A DNA stretch of 64,000 nucleotides from Christensenella sp. UBA2853 (GTDB lineage Bacteria > Bacillota > Clostridia > Christensenellales > Aristaeellaceae): the NCBI GenBank assembly GCA_002350845.1, contig DEFL01000046.1:21992-85991 (forward strand), in the 5' to 3' direction. Within the stretch, counting starts at the first letter, position 1. Every line of letters starts with the position of its first letter. The translations under genes were made by a program, and so were the position numbers. Of the stretch, positions 32,228-41,541 are shown one piece after another. The notes under the pieces were generated by a model. That model had not been told where the DNA came from. It saw only the letters and a list, made by a program, of their open reading frames with translations, and did not search any database.

Positions 32228-33318
32228 TTCTGGTCTCCTTTCTCGGAGAAAACCCATCGATTCTGGAAGTTGTAGGAAACAAAATAGAGCAGTGTGTCAC
32301 ACAGGAGTTTGGCAATCCAACGGGCCATGCCCAGGGCGGTCAGCAGCTGAACACCGAGATTGGACAGACAGATGATCAGGACGCAGAGAAGTGCATAGCG
32401 AAGCGCTGCATGTCCGGTCGATCCTTTCATCTTAAAGACAAAGGCCTTGTTCAGCGTGAAATTGACAACCGAGGAGATCAGCCTGGCCAGAAAACCAGAG
32501 AGCCAGACGAGCGTGCGGTGTTCTGTGACCCCCAGAAGAGGAAGCAGCCAGGAGGCAAAAAGACCGGCGAAAATCTGATCCACCAGCACACAGATCAGAG
32601 ACGCCCCCATAAACTTGAAGAAACTGCCCAGGATCAGCTTGTAGATGCGCCAGCTGTCCCGGATAGGGTGGAAGTGTGTGCCTTCATTGCCGTTCTCATA
32701 GACCGTTTCGATGGTGACCGGGATCATGGGAAGACCGCGGCGGGCACAGGAGATCAGCACGTTCATTTCATACTCATACCGGTCGCCTTCAATGGAGATC
32801 ATGAAGGGCAGCTCCGAGGCGCGGAATGCGCGCAGACCGGTCTGTGTGTCCGGAAGCCATTTTCCGTAGCAGAGTTTGAAAACAACACTGGTGGAACGGT
32901 TGCCGATCCGGGACTTGGGCGGTACATTGGGCAGGGAAAAATCTCGTGAACCCAGGTAGAGCGCATCCTCACCGTCATAGAGTTTTGAAATGACGGAAAG
33001 GCAGTCCGGCACGGTATGCTGGCCATCGGAATCCGCCGTCAGGACAGCCTCGCATTCGGGCATGTTCTCCTGAATCCAGCGGTAGCCTGTCTTGAGCGCA
33101 ACACCTTTTCCGTGATTGACATCATGGTGCAGGACGACGCATCCTTCTTTTTCCAGCTGCGTGAAGATGGGCTGGAAGCTTTCACCGGAACCATCATCGA
33201 CAATGATGCGGTGGGAAAAGCCGGCATTCTCAAGATCTTTGGCATATGTGACCAGACGGTGATCCGGCTCCAGAGAGGGGATCAGAATCGCCGTATGGAG
33301 AAGCTGCTCACTTGTCAT
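32224..33318 (-). CDS. GT2 glycosyltransferase fused to GtrA-like membrane domain
   Basis: The protein has about 364 residues. The N-terminal 235 residues are a GT2 glycosyltransferase of the polyprenyl-phosphate sugar type, with IVDDGSG and the DxD-like ADSDGQH metal site, then RYEYEMNVL. The C-terminal 125 residues have four membrane helices of the GtrA type (FMGASLICVLVDQIFAGLFA through FVSYNFQNRWVF, whose NRWVF end is typical). Such fusions are thought to make and translocate a polyprenyl-phosphate-linked sugar. ATG 33318 follows AAGGTGG. It leads a five-gene minus-strand operon with a small membrane protein, NAGPA, Lgt-like and DUF896. Confidence 0.85.
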   Translation of the reverse strand: MTSEQLLHTAILIPSLEPDHRLVTYAKDLENAGFSHRIIVDDGSGESFQPIFTQLEKEGCVVLHHDVNHGKGVALKTGYRWIQENMPECEAVLTADSDGQHTVPDCLSVISKLYDGEDALYLGSRDFSLPNVPPKSRIGNRSTSVVFKLCYGKWLPDTQTGLRAFRASELPFMISIEGDRYEYEMNVLISCARRGLPMIPVTIETVYENGNEGTHFHPIRDSWRIYKLILGSFFKFMGASLICVLVDQIFAGLFASWLLPLLGVTEHRTLVWLSGFLARLISSVVNFTLNKAFVFKMKGSTGHAALRYALLCVLIICLSNLGVQLLTALGMARWIAKLLCDTLLYFVSYNFQNRWVFSEKGDQK

Positions 33319-33519
33319 GGTAAACCACCTTATCTTTGAAATCACACTTGCGGCTCCCGGATACATATAAAACGAAGCATGCAGAGAAATCAGTGCTGCG
33401 TTCGAAACTTTCCGGAGAAAGCCTTTCGGCCCATACAGAGCCACTATATTAGTATAGCACGTCTGAAAGCAATTGGAAAGTTTCAGAAAGGCTCCTGCAG
33501 GATTGGCGGAAGGGGGAAA

Positions 33520-33548
33520 TTGACAGTATGAAACAGGCGTTGTAAAAT
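33520..33548 (+). promoter_or_regulatory. Promoter of the CofE-like gene
   Basis: TTGACA (33520-33525) and TAAAAT (33543-33548) are 17 bases apart. The rest of the intergenic stretch 33319-33519 contains a minus-strand TATACT at about 33456-33451 that may belong to the glycosyltransferase promoter. Confidence 0.7.
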
Positions 33549-33586
33549 ATCGCGGACACACGGATACCTTGAATGGAGGACTGACC

Positions 33587-34327
33587 ATGGGGGATACCAG
33601 AAATCTTGAGGAACAGCGTCGGGAGAAGAACGGCATCGAATACTTTGACCGCGGCACCATTACTGGCCGTGACGGGAAAAAGTATGACCGTTTTGCGATT
33701 CACACGCATTTTGTCGAAGTAGGGGAGAGCCAGGCTGAACTTGTGAAGCGCTACGTGCTTCCGCTTGCCCAGCCGGGTGATGTTCTTTCTTTTACCGCGA
33801 AAGTGATGGCGATGTGCACAGGCAACGTGCGCACCAAAGAGCAGGTGCATCCCGGTTTCTGGGCGAAGCTTCTTGCTCCTTTTGCAGGCATCAACTCCAC
33901 CGGTGTGGGCATGCATGAACCCTATAAAATGCAGCTGACCATCGATATCTGCGGCGCACCGCGCGTGGTTTTCGCCGCCTTCGTATCGGCGATCACCAGA
34001 CCGTTCGGCGTGCATGGACTGTTTTATAAAATCTGTGGCAAGGGTGTGGCCGGAATTGACGGTTTCTACTTCCGTTCTGCCTTTGACCGCTACAAGGATC
34101 TTGCTCTGATCAACAATGACAATCCGGTGGAACTGTGTGACGCCCTCGAGAAGGAAACCGGTATTCCGGTCGTGCTGATGGATGCCAATGACATTGACCA
34201 GAATCAGCTGGGCAAATGCACGGATTTCCCGCTGACAGATGACCAGATTCAGGATGCCATGAAGGACAATCCCTCCGGGCAGGGCGGAGAACTGACCCCG
34301 CTCATTCTGATTCGTCCCCTGGGATAA
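33587..34327 (+). CDS. CofE-like F420-0:gamma-glutamyl ligase family protein
   Basis: The 246-residue protein resembles the CofE-type gamma-glutamyl ligase domain: YDRFAIHTHFVEVGESQAELVKRY at the start, LSFTAKVMAMCTGNV, and NDNPVELCDALEKETGIPVVLMDANDIDQN, where the acidic residues probably bind metals. Clostridia generally lack coenzyme F420, and no other F420 gene is near, so the protein probably glutamylates another acceptor. GGAGGA seven bases upstream sets the start at 33587. It is a single-gene unit with its own promoter and a hairpin terminator. Family membership is likely; the substrate is unknown. Confidence 0.7.
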   Translation: MGDTRNLEEQRREKNGIEYFDRGTITGRDGKKYDRFAIHTHFVEVGESQAELVKRYVLPLAQPGDVLSFTAKVMAMCTGNVRTKEQVHPGFWAKLLAPFAGINSTGVGMHEPYKMQLTIDICGAPRVVFAAFVSAITRPFGVHGLFYKICGKGVAGIDGFYFRSAFDRYKDLALINNDNPVELCDALEKETGIPVVLMDANDIDQNQLGKCTDFPLTDDQIQDAMKDNPSGQGGELTPLILIRPLG

Positions 34328-34330
34328 AGC

Positions 34331-34368
34331 AAAAAACTGTACAGACACTTGTTCTGTGCAGTTTTTGC
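34331..34368 (+). terminator. Terminator after the CofE-like gene
   Basis: AAAAACTG-T-ACAGA (34332-34345) pairs with TCTGT-G-CAGTTTTT (34353-34366) through one T-G wobble. The T-run forms part of the stem. Confidence 0.75.
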
Positions 34369-34503
34369 ATTTTGCGGAAACAGGAAATCTTCCGCGGAAT
34401 TCTTTTTGAAAAATGCTTGCTTTTCGACTTTGCTTTGTGTACGATTACATTGCTATACCCGCAGATGGATGCGGGGGGCTGAAAGGAAATGGAGGATCAG
34501 GAT

Positions 34504-35088
34504 ATGAAGGAACTGCGGGAGGCCATTGAAACGCTTGGGCGTGCTGCCGGAACCAATGTTGTCAAAGTGGATATGTTTCTGAATCACCGTATTGAAACCA
34601 GTCTGCTGTTCCGTATGGGTGAGGTGCTGGCGGATTACTTCCGTGATGATCACCCCACACAGGTACTGACTGTTGAATCCAGCGGCATTGCGCTGGCACT
34701 GACAACGGCTCATTTTCTTGGTGACCTGCCGGTTGTCTTTGCAAAGAAATCCCCGACCGTTGTCCAGTCGGATGATGTGGTGCAGGCTCCGGTTTATTCC
34801 TTTACACACAAGTGCAACAACATGATCCGTGTGGACAAGCATTATCTGCCGATCCACAGTAATGTCCTGATTGTCGACGACTTTCTGGCCGACGGACAGG
34901 CCGCTTCCGGCATGATTTCCCTGTGCGAACAGCTGGACTGCAAAGCAGTCGGCGTGGGGATCGGCATTGAGAAAGGATTTCAGCCCGGCGGACGGCTGCT
35001 GCGTGAAAAAGGGGTCAAGCTGAAGTCACTGGCCGTCGTGGAAAAAATTGAAGACGGGAAAATCTTTCTTGCGCCGGATGACGATTGA
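34504..35088 (+). CDS. xpt: Xanthine phosphoribosyltransferase
   Basis: This cytosolic salvage enzyme makes XMP from xanthine and PRPP. From ATG 34504 it has 194 residues, the size of the Bacillus enzyme. Characteristic segments are NVVKVDMFLNHRI, LTVESSGIALALTTA, VVFAKKS and the PRPP loop VLIVDDFLADGQAASG. GGAGG (34491-34495) supports this start over ATG 34489. No purine riboswitch was recognised upstream, unlike many xpt genes; a six-base hairpin CCCGCA/TGCGGG (34458-34475) precedes the ribosome binding site. It lies just before a BMP-type nucleoside transporter, so the two units probably serve purine salvage together. Confidence 0.93.
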   Translation: MKELREAIETLGRAAGTNVVKVDMFLNHRIETSLLFRMGEVLADYFRDDHPTQVLTVESSGIALALTTAHFLGDLPVVFAKKSPTVVQSDDVVQAPVYSFTHKCNNMIRVDKHYLPIHSNVLIVDDFLADGQAASGMISLCEQLDCKAVGVGIGIEKGFQPGGRLLREKGVKLKSLAVVEKIEDGKIFLAPDDD

Positions 35089-35174
35089 GGAAACCTGGGG
35101 GAAGGCGTTGGCTGATCTGTCCGCAATGCTCCCGGAAAGTGCACAATAATCACGAAAATATTTCGTATGGATAC

Positions 35175-35203
35175 TTGCTTTCATTCGGAAAATGGACTAC
35201 AAT
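35175..35203 (+). promoter_or_regulatory. Promoter of the BMP-type nucleoside transporter operon
   Basis: TTGCTT (35175-35180) and TACAAT (35198-35203) are 17 bases apart. The leader of about 80 bases has a hairpin GCAGGC (35216-35221) / GCCTGC (35237-35242). Confidence 0.72.
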
Positions 35204-35288
35204 GTATATGTTTCCGCAGGCGAATGTTCGTGTTTTGCCTGCAAATCACAAACAATCCCTCAATGAATGATGACGGAGGAGTGTAACA

Positions 35289-36473
35289 ATGAAAAAGGTT
35301 CTTGCCCTTCTGGTTGCTCTTGCCCTGTGCCTGAGCTGCACGGCTGTCTTTGCTGATGGCGTTGCAAAGGAAAACATCAAGATCGGTTTCATTTTCCTGC
35401 ATGACGAGAATTCCACCTATGACCTGAACTTCCTGAACGCTGCCAAGGAAGCCTGCGAGAAGCTCGGCGTGGCTTATGTTCTCAAGACCAACATTCCTGA
35501 AGGTCAGGAGTGCTATGAGACTGCTGCTGAACTGATCGAAGACGAAGGCTGCAACATCATCTTCGCCGACAGCTTCGGTCATGAATCCTTCATGATCCAG
35601 GCTGCCAAGGAATATCCTGAAGTGCAGTTCTGCCATGCAACCGGCACCCGCGCTCACACCGAAGGCCTTGCAAACTATCACAATGCGTTTGCTTCCATCT
35701 ATGAAGGCCGTTTCCTGGCTGGTGTTGCTGCCGGCATGAAGCTCAACGAAATGATCGAAAAGGGCGAGTTCACTGCTGAAGAAGCCAAGATGGGTTATGT
35801 CGGCGCTTATCCCTATGCGGAAGTGAAGTCCGGCTACACCTCTTTCTTCCTCGGTGCACGTTATATCTGCCCCACTGTGACCATGGAAGTGACCTTCACC
35901 AATTCCTGGTATGATGAAGCCCTCGAAAAGGAAGGCGCAACCAAGCTGATCAACGATGGCTGCAAGCTGATCTCCCAGCATGCTGACTCCATGGGTGCTC
36001 CCACTGCCTGCGAAGTGGCCGGCGTGCCGGACGTTTCCTACAATGGTTCCACCGTGGCTGCCTGCCCCAACACCTTCATCATTTCTTCCCGCATCAACTG
36101 GGAACCCTACTTCGAATACATGGTCAACTGTGTGATGAATGGCGAAGCCATTGCTGCCGACTGGACCGGCACCATCGCTACAGGCTCTGTGGAACTGTCT
36201 GAACTCAATGAACAGGCTGCTGCTGCCGGCACCGCTGAAAAGATTGCCGAAGTCAAGGCTGCTCTTGAAGATGGCTCTCTCAAGGTTTATGACATCAACA
36301 CCTTCACCGTCAACGGCGCCAAGCTGGAATCCTATCTGGCTGACGTGGATGACATGGGCGACTATGTCCCCGAGACCGAAGTGGTTACTGACGGATATTT
36401 CCATGAGTCTGAATATCGCTCTGCTCCGTATTTTGATGTTGATATCGACGGCATCACCATGCTGGGCGCTTAA
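35289..36473 (+). CDS. BMP family substrate-binding protein of a nucleoside ABC transporter
   Basis: The 394-residue exported protein has a signal peptide (MKKVLALLVALALCLSC, TAVFADG) and a BMP/Med domain: IKIGFIFLHDENSTYDLNFLNAA at the start, NIIFADSFGHESFMIQAAKEYPEVQFCHATG, KMGYVGAYPYAEV and ISQHADSMG. The cysteine at the end of the hydrophobic stretch does not have a canonical lipobox before it, so anchoring is uncertain. BMP proteins bind purine nucleosides for the ABC system encoded by the next three genes. Codon use is noticeably more biased than in neighbours, fitting high expression. A terminator-like hairpin separates it from the ATPase gene. Confidence 0.9.
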   Translation: MKKVLALLVALALCLSCTAVFADGVAKENIKIGFIFLHDENSTYDLNFLNAAKEACEKLGVAYVLKTNIPEGQECYETAAELIEDEGCNIIFADSFGHESFMIQAAKEYPEVQFCHATGTRAHTEGLANYHNAFASIYEGRFLAGVAAGMKLNEMIEKGEFTAEEAKMGYVGAYPYAEVKSGYTSFFLGARYICPTVTMEVTFTNSWYDEALEKEGATKLINDGCKLISQHADSMGAPTACEVAGVPDVSYNGSTVAACPNTFIISSRINWEPYFEYMVNCVMNGEAIAADWTGTIATGSVELSELNEQAAAAGTAEKIAEVKAALEDGSLKVYDINTFTVNGAKLESYLADVDDMGDYVPETEVVTDGYFHESEYRSAPYFDVDIDGITMLGA

Positions 36474-36490
36474 TTCTCCAGTGTGAAAGG

Positions 36491-36530
36491 GCTGTCCCTG
36501 CCTACCTGGCAGGGACAGCGTTTTCTGTTA
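36491..36530 (+). terminator. Intra-operon terminator/attenuator after the binding-protein gene
   Basis: GCTGTCCCTGCC (36491-36502) pairs perfectly with GGCAGGGACAGC (36508-36519), then GTTTTCTGTT. With no promoter recognised before the ATPase gene, partial read-through would keep the binding protein in excess over the membrane parts. Confidence 0.8.
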
Positions 36531-36594
36531 TATCCATAAATGGCATGCAGTTGAGTTCGAACATGCCGATTCAAGCAGGGAAAGGAGCATTTCC

Positions 36595-38133
36595 TTGGAA
36601 AACAGTAATTCCGCGGTCAGCCTTCGAAACATTACGAAACGCTTCGGTGCCACGACGGCCAATGATCATGTAACATTGGATATACGGAAAGGCGAAATTC
36701 TTGCGCTTCTCGGAGAAAACGGAAGCGGCAAGACGACGCTGATGAATATGATTTCCGGCATCTACTATCCCGATGAGGGACAGATTCTGATCAATGGCAA
36801 GGAAACCGTCATTTCTTCGCCGAAGGATGCCATCAATCTGGGAATCGGCATGATTCACCAGCACTTTAAGCTGGTGGATGTTCTGACAGCTGCTGAAAAC
36901 ATTGAGCTGGGTCTGGGCGGCAAGCTCAATCTGAAGCAGACAGCCAAAAAGATACAGGAAATCTGTTCTGCCTATGGGTTTGAAGTGGACCCGAATCAGA
37001 AAGTCTATGACATGTCGGTTTCCCAGAAGCAGACAGTGGAAATTGTCAAGGTCCTCTATCGCGGGGCGGACATTCTGATCCTGGATGAACCGACGGCTGT
37101 TTTGACCCCGCAGGAGACGGAAAAGCTGTTTACCGTGCTCCGTAATATGAGGGACAGCGGGAAAGCGATTGTCATTATCACGCATAAGATGCATGAAGTG
37201 GAGTCCATTTCGGACCGTGTCGCAATCCTTCGCAAAGGTCAGTATGTCGGAGAAAAAATGACCAAAGACACCAATGCGCAGGAAATGACCAACATGATGG
37301 TCGGACACACTGTGGCATTGAATATTGAGCGTCCTGAGCCTGTATCTCCCAAACCCCGCATTGAAGTGAAGGATCTGACGGTTCTCGATGAAGAAGGCAT
37401 TGTCAAACTGGACCATGTCTCCTTTACTGCCTATTCGGGTGAAATTCTGGGTGTGGCAGGCATTTCAGGCTGCGGCCAGAAAGAGCTTCTGGAGGCGATT
37501 GCAGGCCTTCAGGTCACGGAGCCCGGCTCGAGCATATCCTACATCACCGATGACGGTCAGAAGGAAGAACTGATCGGGAAGGATCCGCTTGAGATTCAGG
37601 AAATGGGCGTTGCACTCTCCTTTGTTCCTGAGGATCGTCTGGGCATGGGCCTGGTGGGCAGCATGGATATCAATGACAATATGATGCTGCGCTCTTTCAG
37701 GCATGGACACACCGCATTCACCGACCGCAAGGCGCCTCATGAAGTGGCCGAACAGGTTGTGGATGAACTGGAAGTGGCCACACCGAGTCTGAATACACCT
37801 GTCAGCCGTCTGTCGGGCGGCAATGTCCAGAAGATTCTGGTCGGACGTGAAATTACAACGGCTCCGTCAGTTCTGCTGACAGCCTATGCTGTGCGCGGTC
37901 TGGACATCAACTCCTCCTATACGATCTATCACCTGATCAATGAACAGAAAAAACAGGGTGTTGCTGTGATCTATGTGGGTGAAGACCTGGATGTTCTGCT
38001 CGAGCTCGCAGACAGGATTCTTGTTCTGTGCGGAGGAAAAGTCAGCGGCATTCTCCCCGGAAGAAATGCCATTAAGTCACAGGTGGGCATGATGATGACA
38101 CATATGGGAGGAACGAAAGGTGACGAAAAATAA
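36595..38133 (+). CDS. Nucleoside ABC transporter ATP-binding protein (two ATPase domains)
   Basis: This 512-residue ATPase has two fused nucleotide-binding domains. Domain 1 has Walker A GENGSGKT, signature MSVSQKQ and Walker B ILILDEPTAVLTP. Domain 2 has a loop GISGCGQKE in place of Walker A, signature LSGGN and VLLTAYAVRGLD in place of Walker B, so it is degenerate, as is usual for this family. It powers uptake through the two permeases encoded next. The start is TTG at 36595, seven bases after AAAGGAG. It overlaps the first permease gene by 14 bases. Confidence 0.93.
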   Translation: MENSNSAVSLRNITKRFGATTANDHVTLDIRKGEILALLGENGSGKTTLMNMISGIYYPDEGQILINGKETVISSPKDAINLGIGMIHQHFKLVDVLTAAENIELGLGGKLNLKQTAKKIQEICSAYGFEVDPNQKVYDMSVSQKQTVEIVKVLYRGADILILDEPTAVLTPQETEKLFTVLRNMRDSGKAIVIITHKMHEVESISDRVAILRKGQYVGEKMTKDTNAQEMTNMMVGHTVALNIERPEPVSPKPRIEVKDLTVLDEEGIVKLDHVSFTAYSGEILGVAGISGCGQKELLEAIAGLQVTEPGSSISYITDDGQKEELIGKDPLEIQEMGVALSFVPEDRLGMGLVGSMDINDNMMLRSFRHGHTAFTDRKAPHEVAEQVVDELEVATPSLNTPVSRLSGGNVQKILVGREITTAPSVLLTAYAVRGLDINSSYTIYHLINEQKKQGVAVIYVGEDLDVLLELADRILVLCGGKVSGILPGRNAIKSQVGMMMTHMGGTKGDEK

Positions 38134-39232
38134 GCGTGAACCTCTGATTCACATTACCAAGCGTGTGAATATCCCGATCTGGTTTCCGCTGGTCGTTCAT
38201 GCGGCAGCACTTCTGCTTGCACTGCTCGCCTGTGCGGTCCTCACCCTGGTGATGACAGGCGAGAACCCGCTCAGCCTGCTGAATTCCATTATCAATGGTT
38301 CCTTTGGCAGCTCCAGAAAAATCTGGGTCATGCTGCAGAATACCGCCATGCTTCTGTGCGTATCCCTCGCTGTGACACCGGCTTTCCGGATGCGTTTCTG
38401 GAATATCGGTGCAGAAGGTCAGACGCTTATTGCCTGCCTTGCCTCTGCAGCCTGCATGATTCTGCTCCGTGATGTGCTTCCCAACTGGGCAATTATCGTC
38501 TGCATGGCAGCGGCCAGCATGCTGGCTGGTGCTGTATGGGGCCTGATCCCGGCAGTCTTTAAAGCCAAATGGGGCACGAATGAAACACTCTTTACCCTGA
38601 TGATGAACTATATTGCGACGCAGCTGGTTGCATTCTTCTGCGTGGTCTGGGAATCCCCCAAAGGTTCCGGTCAGATCGGCATCATCAATCAGCGGACGGA
38701 GCTCGGATGGCTTCCTGTGATCGGCGGACAGCGATACCTGCTCAATGTGATCGTGGTCGGTCTGATCTGCGTGGCCATGCACTTTTATCTCCGGTATTCC
38801 AAGCACGGATTTGAAATATCCGTGGTGGGCGAAAGCGTGAAAACTGCGCATTATGTCGGCATTAAAGTGGAAAAGGTCATCATTCGCACCATGCTCCTTT
38901 CCGGTGCTGTTTGCGGCATTGCCGGATTCCTGCTGGTTGGATCGACCAACCATACACTGACAACCACGCTTGTCAATGGGCGCGGTTTTACCGCTGTCAT
39001 GGTCTCGTGGCTGGCGAAGTTCAGTCCCTTCTGGATGATTATGATCAGTATGCTGCTCGTGGTTCTCGAGCGCGGCGCAGGTGAAATCTCCACCAAATTC
39101 GGACTGAATCAGTCCTATTCAGATATGCTGACCGGTATTATCCTGTTCTTCATCATTGGCAGTGAGTTCTTTATCATGTACCGCGTTCATTTCAGAAAGC
39201 CCGGGGACAAGGAGGGAAAACTGAATGTTTGA
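38120..39232 (+). CDS. Nucleoside ABC transporter permease 1
   Basis: The 370-residue protein has about nine or ten membrane helices and the BPD_transp_2-type coupling region RFWNIGAEGQTLIACLASAA, with the conserved NIGAEGQ, and YVGIKVEKVIIRTMLLSG. It pairs with the second permease to form the membrane channel. The GTG start at 38120 overlaps the end of the ATPase gene, with GGAGGAACG upstream. The stop overlaps the next start by eight bases. Confidence 0.92.
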   Translation: MTKNKREPLIHITKRVNIPIWFPLVVHAAALLLALLACAVLTLVMTGENPLSLLNSIINGSFGSSRKIWVMLQNTAMLLCVSLAVTPAFRMRFWNIGAEGQTLIACLASAACMILLRDVLPNWAIIVCMAAASMLAGAVWGLIPAVFKAKWGTNETLFTLMMNYIATQLVAFFCVVWESPKGSGQIGIINQRTELGWLPVIGGQRYLLNVIVVGLICVAMHFYLRYSKHGFEISVVGESVKTAHYVGIKVEKVIIRTMLLSGAVCGIAGFLLVGSTNHTLTTTLVNGRGFTAVMVSWLAKFSPFWMIMISMLLVVLERGAGEISTKFGLNQSYSDMLTGIILFFIIGSEFFIMYRVHFRKPGDKEGKLNV

Positions 39233-40220
39233 CTTTATATCCTTTATCCCGCGTGCCGTTGTTCAGGGTATCCCGCTTCTCTTTGGATCAACCGGTGAAA
39301 CGCTTTCTGAAAAAGCGGGCAATCTGAATCTCGGTATTCCCGGCGTGATGTATACAGGCGGCATCTGTGGGGTCATTGGTGCCTTCCTGTACGAGCAGTC
39401 CGTTCCCAACAAAGCGGATATTATTCCGTTGTTCGCCATTCTGGTCCCGCTTCTCTCCTGTCTTCTGGGATCGCTGCTCATGGGACTGATCTACTGTTTC
39501 CTGACGGTCAATCTCAGAGCCAATCAGAATGTGACCGGTCTTGCGATGACAACCTTTGGTGTTGGCATCGGCAACTTTTTCGGAGGATCCCTGATCAAGC
39601 TGTCCGGCAGTGCCGTACCTTCCATTGCACTGAGCACGACCAGTTCTTTCTTCCATGCAGGGCTTCCATTTGCCGATGATCTCGGATGGTTCGGAAAGAT
39701 TTTTCTGTCCTATGGATTCCTTGCCTATGCGGCGATTGCCATTTCCCTGGTGACAGCGTATGTGCTGCGCCGCACCCGCACGGGACTGCATCTGAGGAGT
39801 ATCGGCGAAAGCCCGGCAACGGCTGATGCAGCCGGCATTAATGTCAAGAAGTACAAGTATGTTGCCACCTGCCTTGGCTGCATGATCGCCGGACTCGGCG
39901 GACTGTACTATGTCATGGACTATGCCAGCGGCGTCTGGTCCAACAATGCATTCGGCGACCGCGGTTGGCTGGCGATCGCACTGGTCATTTTTACCATCTG
40001 GCGCCCGAATGTCGGCGTGCTGTCTTCCATCCTTTTCGGCGGACTCTACATTCTGCATATGTATATTCCCAGCGGAACCAATCTGGCCATTAAGGAACTG
40101 TACAAAATGCTGCCCTATGTGGTCACGATTGTCGTTCTGATTCTCACCAGCACACGCAAAAAGCGTGAGGATCAGCCGCCGCAGAGTCTTGGACTTCCGT
40201 ACTTCAGAGAAGAACGATAA
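39225..40220 (+). CDS. Nucleoside ABC transporter permease 2
   Basis: The 331-residue protein is the second permease of the BMP-type transporter, with about nine membrane helices. GSTGETLSEKAGNLNLGIPG is the family's coupling segment; RSIGESPATADAAGINVKKYKY is the second conserved region. It overlaps permease 1 by eight bases and ends the operon at a strong terminator. With xpt upstream, purine nucleosides are the likely cargo. Confidence 0.92.
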   Translation: MFDFISFIPRAVVQGIPLLFGSTGETLSEKAGNLNLGIPGVMYTGGICGVIGAFLYEQSVPNKADIIPLFAILVPLLSCLLGSLLMGLIYCFLTVNLRANQNVTGLAMTTFGVGIGNFFGGSLIKLSGSAVPSIALSTTSSFFHAGLPFADDLGWFGKIFLSYGFLAYAAIAISLVTAYVLRRTRTGLHLRSIGESPATADAAGINVKKYKYVATCLGCMIAGLGGLYYVMDYASGVWSNNAFGDRGWLAIALVIFTIWRPNVGVLSSILFGGLYILHMYIPSGTNLAIKELYKMLPYVVTIVVLILTSTRKKREDQPPQSLGLPYFREER

Positions 40221-40223
40221 CAG

Positions 40224-40259
40224 AAAAAGAGAGCGCAGTTCAGTCAGCGCTCTCTTTTT
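40224..40259. terminator. Bidirectional terminator, transporter operon / GH27 gene
   Basis: AAAAAGAGAGCGC (40224-40236) pairs perfectly with GCGCTCTCTTTTT (40247-40259), serving both convergent genes. Confidence 0.9.
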
Positions 40260-40290
40260 GTTACATGCAGATACTGCTATGAGAAATCGT

Positions 40291-41541
40291 TCATTCAAGA
40301 CGCCAGACGGATGCTCCGTGCGGCGGAAGCAGGGAAGCAACCTCGTTCGCACAGGTTCCGGACCAAAGCTCTTTGGCAGACTGGAACTCCATGCCGAGGA
40401 CATCCCTGGAGAGAGATACCGTGCGCTCTTCATCCGAGAGATTGAACAGCGCGGCATAGACGGCTTTCCCGGCGGGATCATAGGTGACCCAGACACACTC
40501 TTCCTCGTTTCTGTAGAGGGGGTGCGCACCGGCTGTGGTCTTTTCAATGGAGAGAACCTCTGCGTTGGTCAGCAGCTTCAGGCAGGTGTCATCCATCTTG
40601 GTCAGCTCTCCGCCGATCATCAGGGGAGAACGCATCATGCACCACAGGCTCATCATGGTGTAGAGCTCCGGCACGGTGAAGTGAGACCAGTCATCCGGGG
40701 AATAGTCCTGACGCAGCGCGCCGATGGGCAGCATATCCGCGTCCGGCCAATGACCGGGGCCGGAATGAATGCACCACTGTTCTGCATAGTTGAAAGCAGC
40801 CAGCAGCTGATGCCATTCATCCCAGAAGTCATCCGATACGCGCCACATGTTTGCATAGGTCTTCAGATGCTCCGCCTTTTCCAGCGGGGCCGCCCCGGGA
40901 GAAAGGGAGAGCACAATATCCCGTCCGCAGGTGCGGCAGGCGCGGGAGATGGTTTCAATTTCCTTCTCGCAACGCGGATATTCACGGGCAATGTCATCAC
41001 ATTTGACAAAGTCGACGCCCCATTCGGCATACATCTGGAAAATGGAGTCATAGTACGCCTGACCGGGATTGACGCCATTGACGTCCTTGCAGTTCAGTCC
41101 ATACATGTCCGGGTTCCACATGCAGATGGAATTGTACAGCGCAGCCTCATCGCAGCGGATCGATGCGCCTTTGATCGGAAGGTGACGATGCGCAGCCATA
41201 CGGGGAAGCCCGCGCATAATATGAATGCCGAACTTTAATCCGAGAGAATGAACATAGTCGGCCAGCGGCTTGAAACCCTTCCCGCCGGCAGAGGAGGGAA
41301 AGCGGTTTTCAGCAGGCTGCAGGCGTCCGAATTCGTCCATGCAGAGCTCTGCAAACGGAACATATTCGTGGGACGCAGCGGAAGGCTGATACCACTGAAT
41401 ATCGACGACAATGTACTCCCAGCCATACTGTTTCAGATGCTGGGCCATATATTCAGCATTTTTCCGGACAATATCTTCCGTGACGGCTGCACCGTAACAG
41501 TCCCAGCTGTTCCAGCCCATAGGGGGTGTTTTGGCAAGCAT
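40291..41541 (-). CDS. GH27 family alpha-galactosidase
   Basis: The product (416 residues from this start) is a GH27 TIM-barrel enzyme with a beta-sandwich C-terminal domain. The N-terminal TPPMGWNSWDCYG, VVDIQWY and DFVKCDDIA (nucleophile aspartate after VK) are family motifs; RVSDDFWDEW holds the acid/base aspartate. No signal peptide is seen, so it acts on imported galactosides. The internal start at 41541 is preferred because AAGGAG lies nine bases upstream; the reading frame continues upstream without support. It is divergent from a GH43 gene, suggesting joint use of plant-type oligosaccharides. Beta-L-arabinopyranosidase activity also occurs in this family. Confidence 0.86.
   Translation of the reverse strand: MLAKTPPMGWNSWDCYGAAVTEDIVRKNAEYMAQHLKQYGWEYIVVDIQWYQPSAASHEYVPFAELCMDEFGRLQPAENRFPSSAGGKGFKPLADYVHSLGLKFGIHIMRGLPRMAAHRHLPIKGASIRCDEAALYNSICMWNPDMYGLNCKDVNGVNPGQAYYDSIFQMYAEWGVDFVKCDDIAREYPRCEKEIETISRACRTCGRDIVLSLSPGAAPLEKAEHLKTYANMWRVSDDFWDEWHQLLAAFNYAEQWCIHSGPGHWPDADMLPIGALRQDYSPDDWSHFTVPELYTMMSLWCMMRSPLMIGGELTKMDDTCLKLLTNAEVLSIEKTTAGAHPLYRNEEECVWVTYDPAGKAVYAALFNLSDEERTVSLSRDVLGMEFQSAKELWSGTCANEVASLLPPHGASVWRLE

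Noticed and set aside
34369..34503. Purine riboswitch upstream of xpt
   Set aside because: No match to the conserved aptamer core or its P2/P3 loop sequences; only short unrelated hairpins are present.
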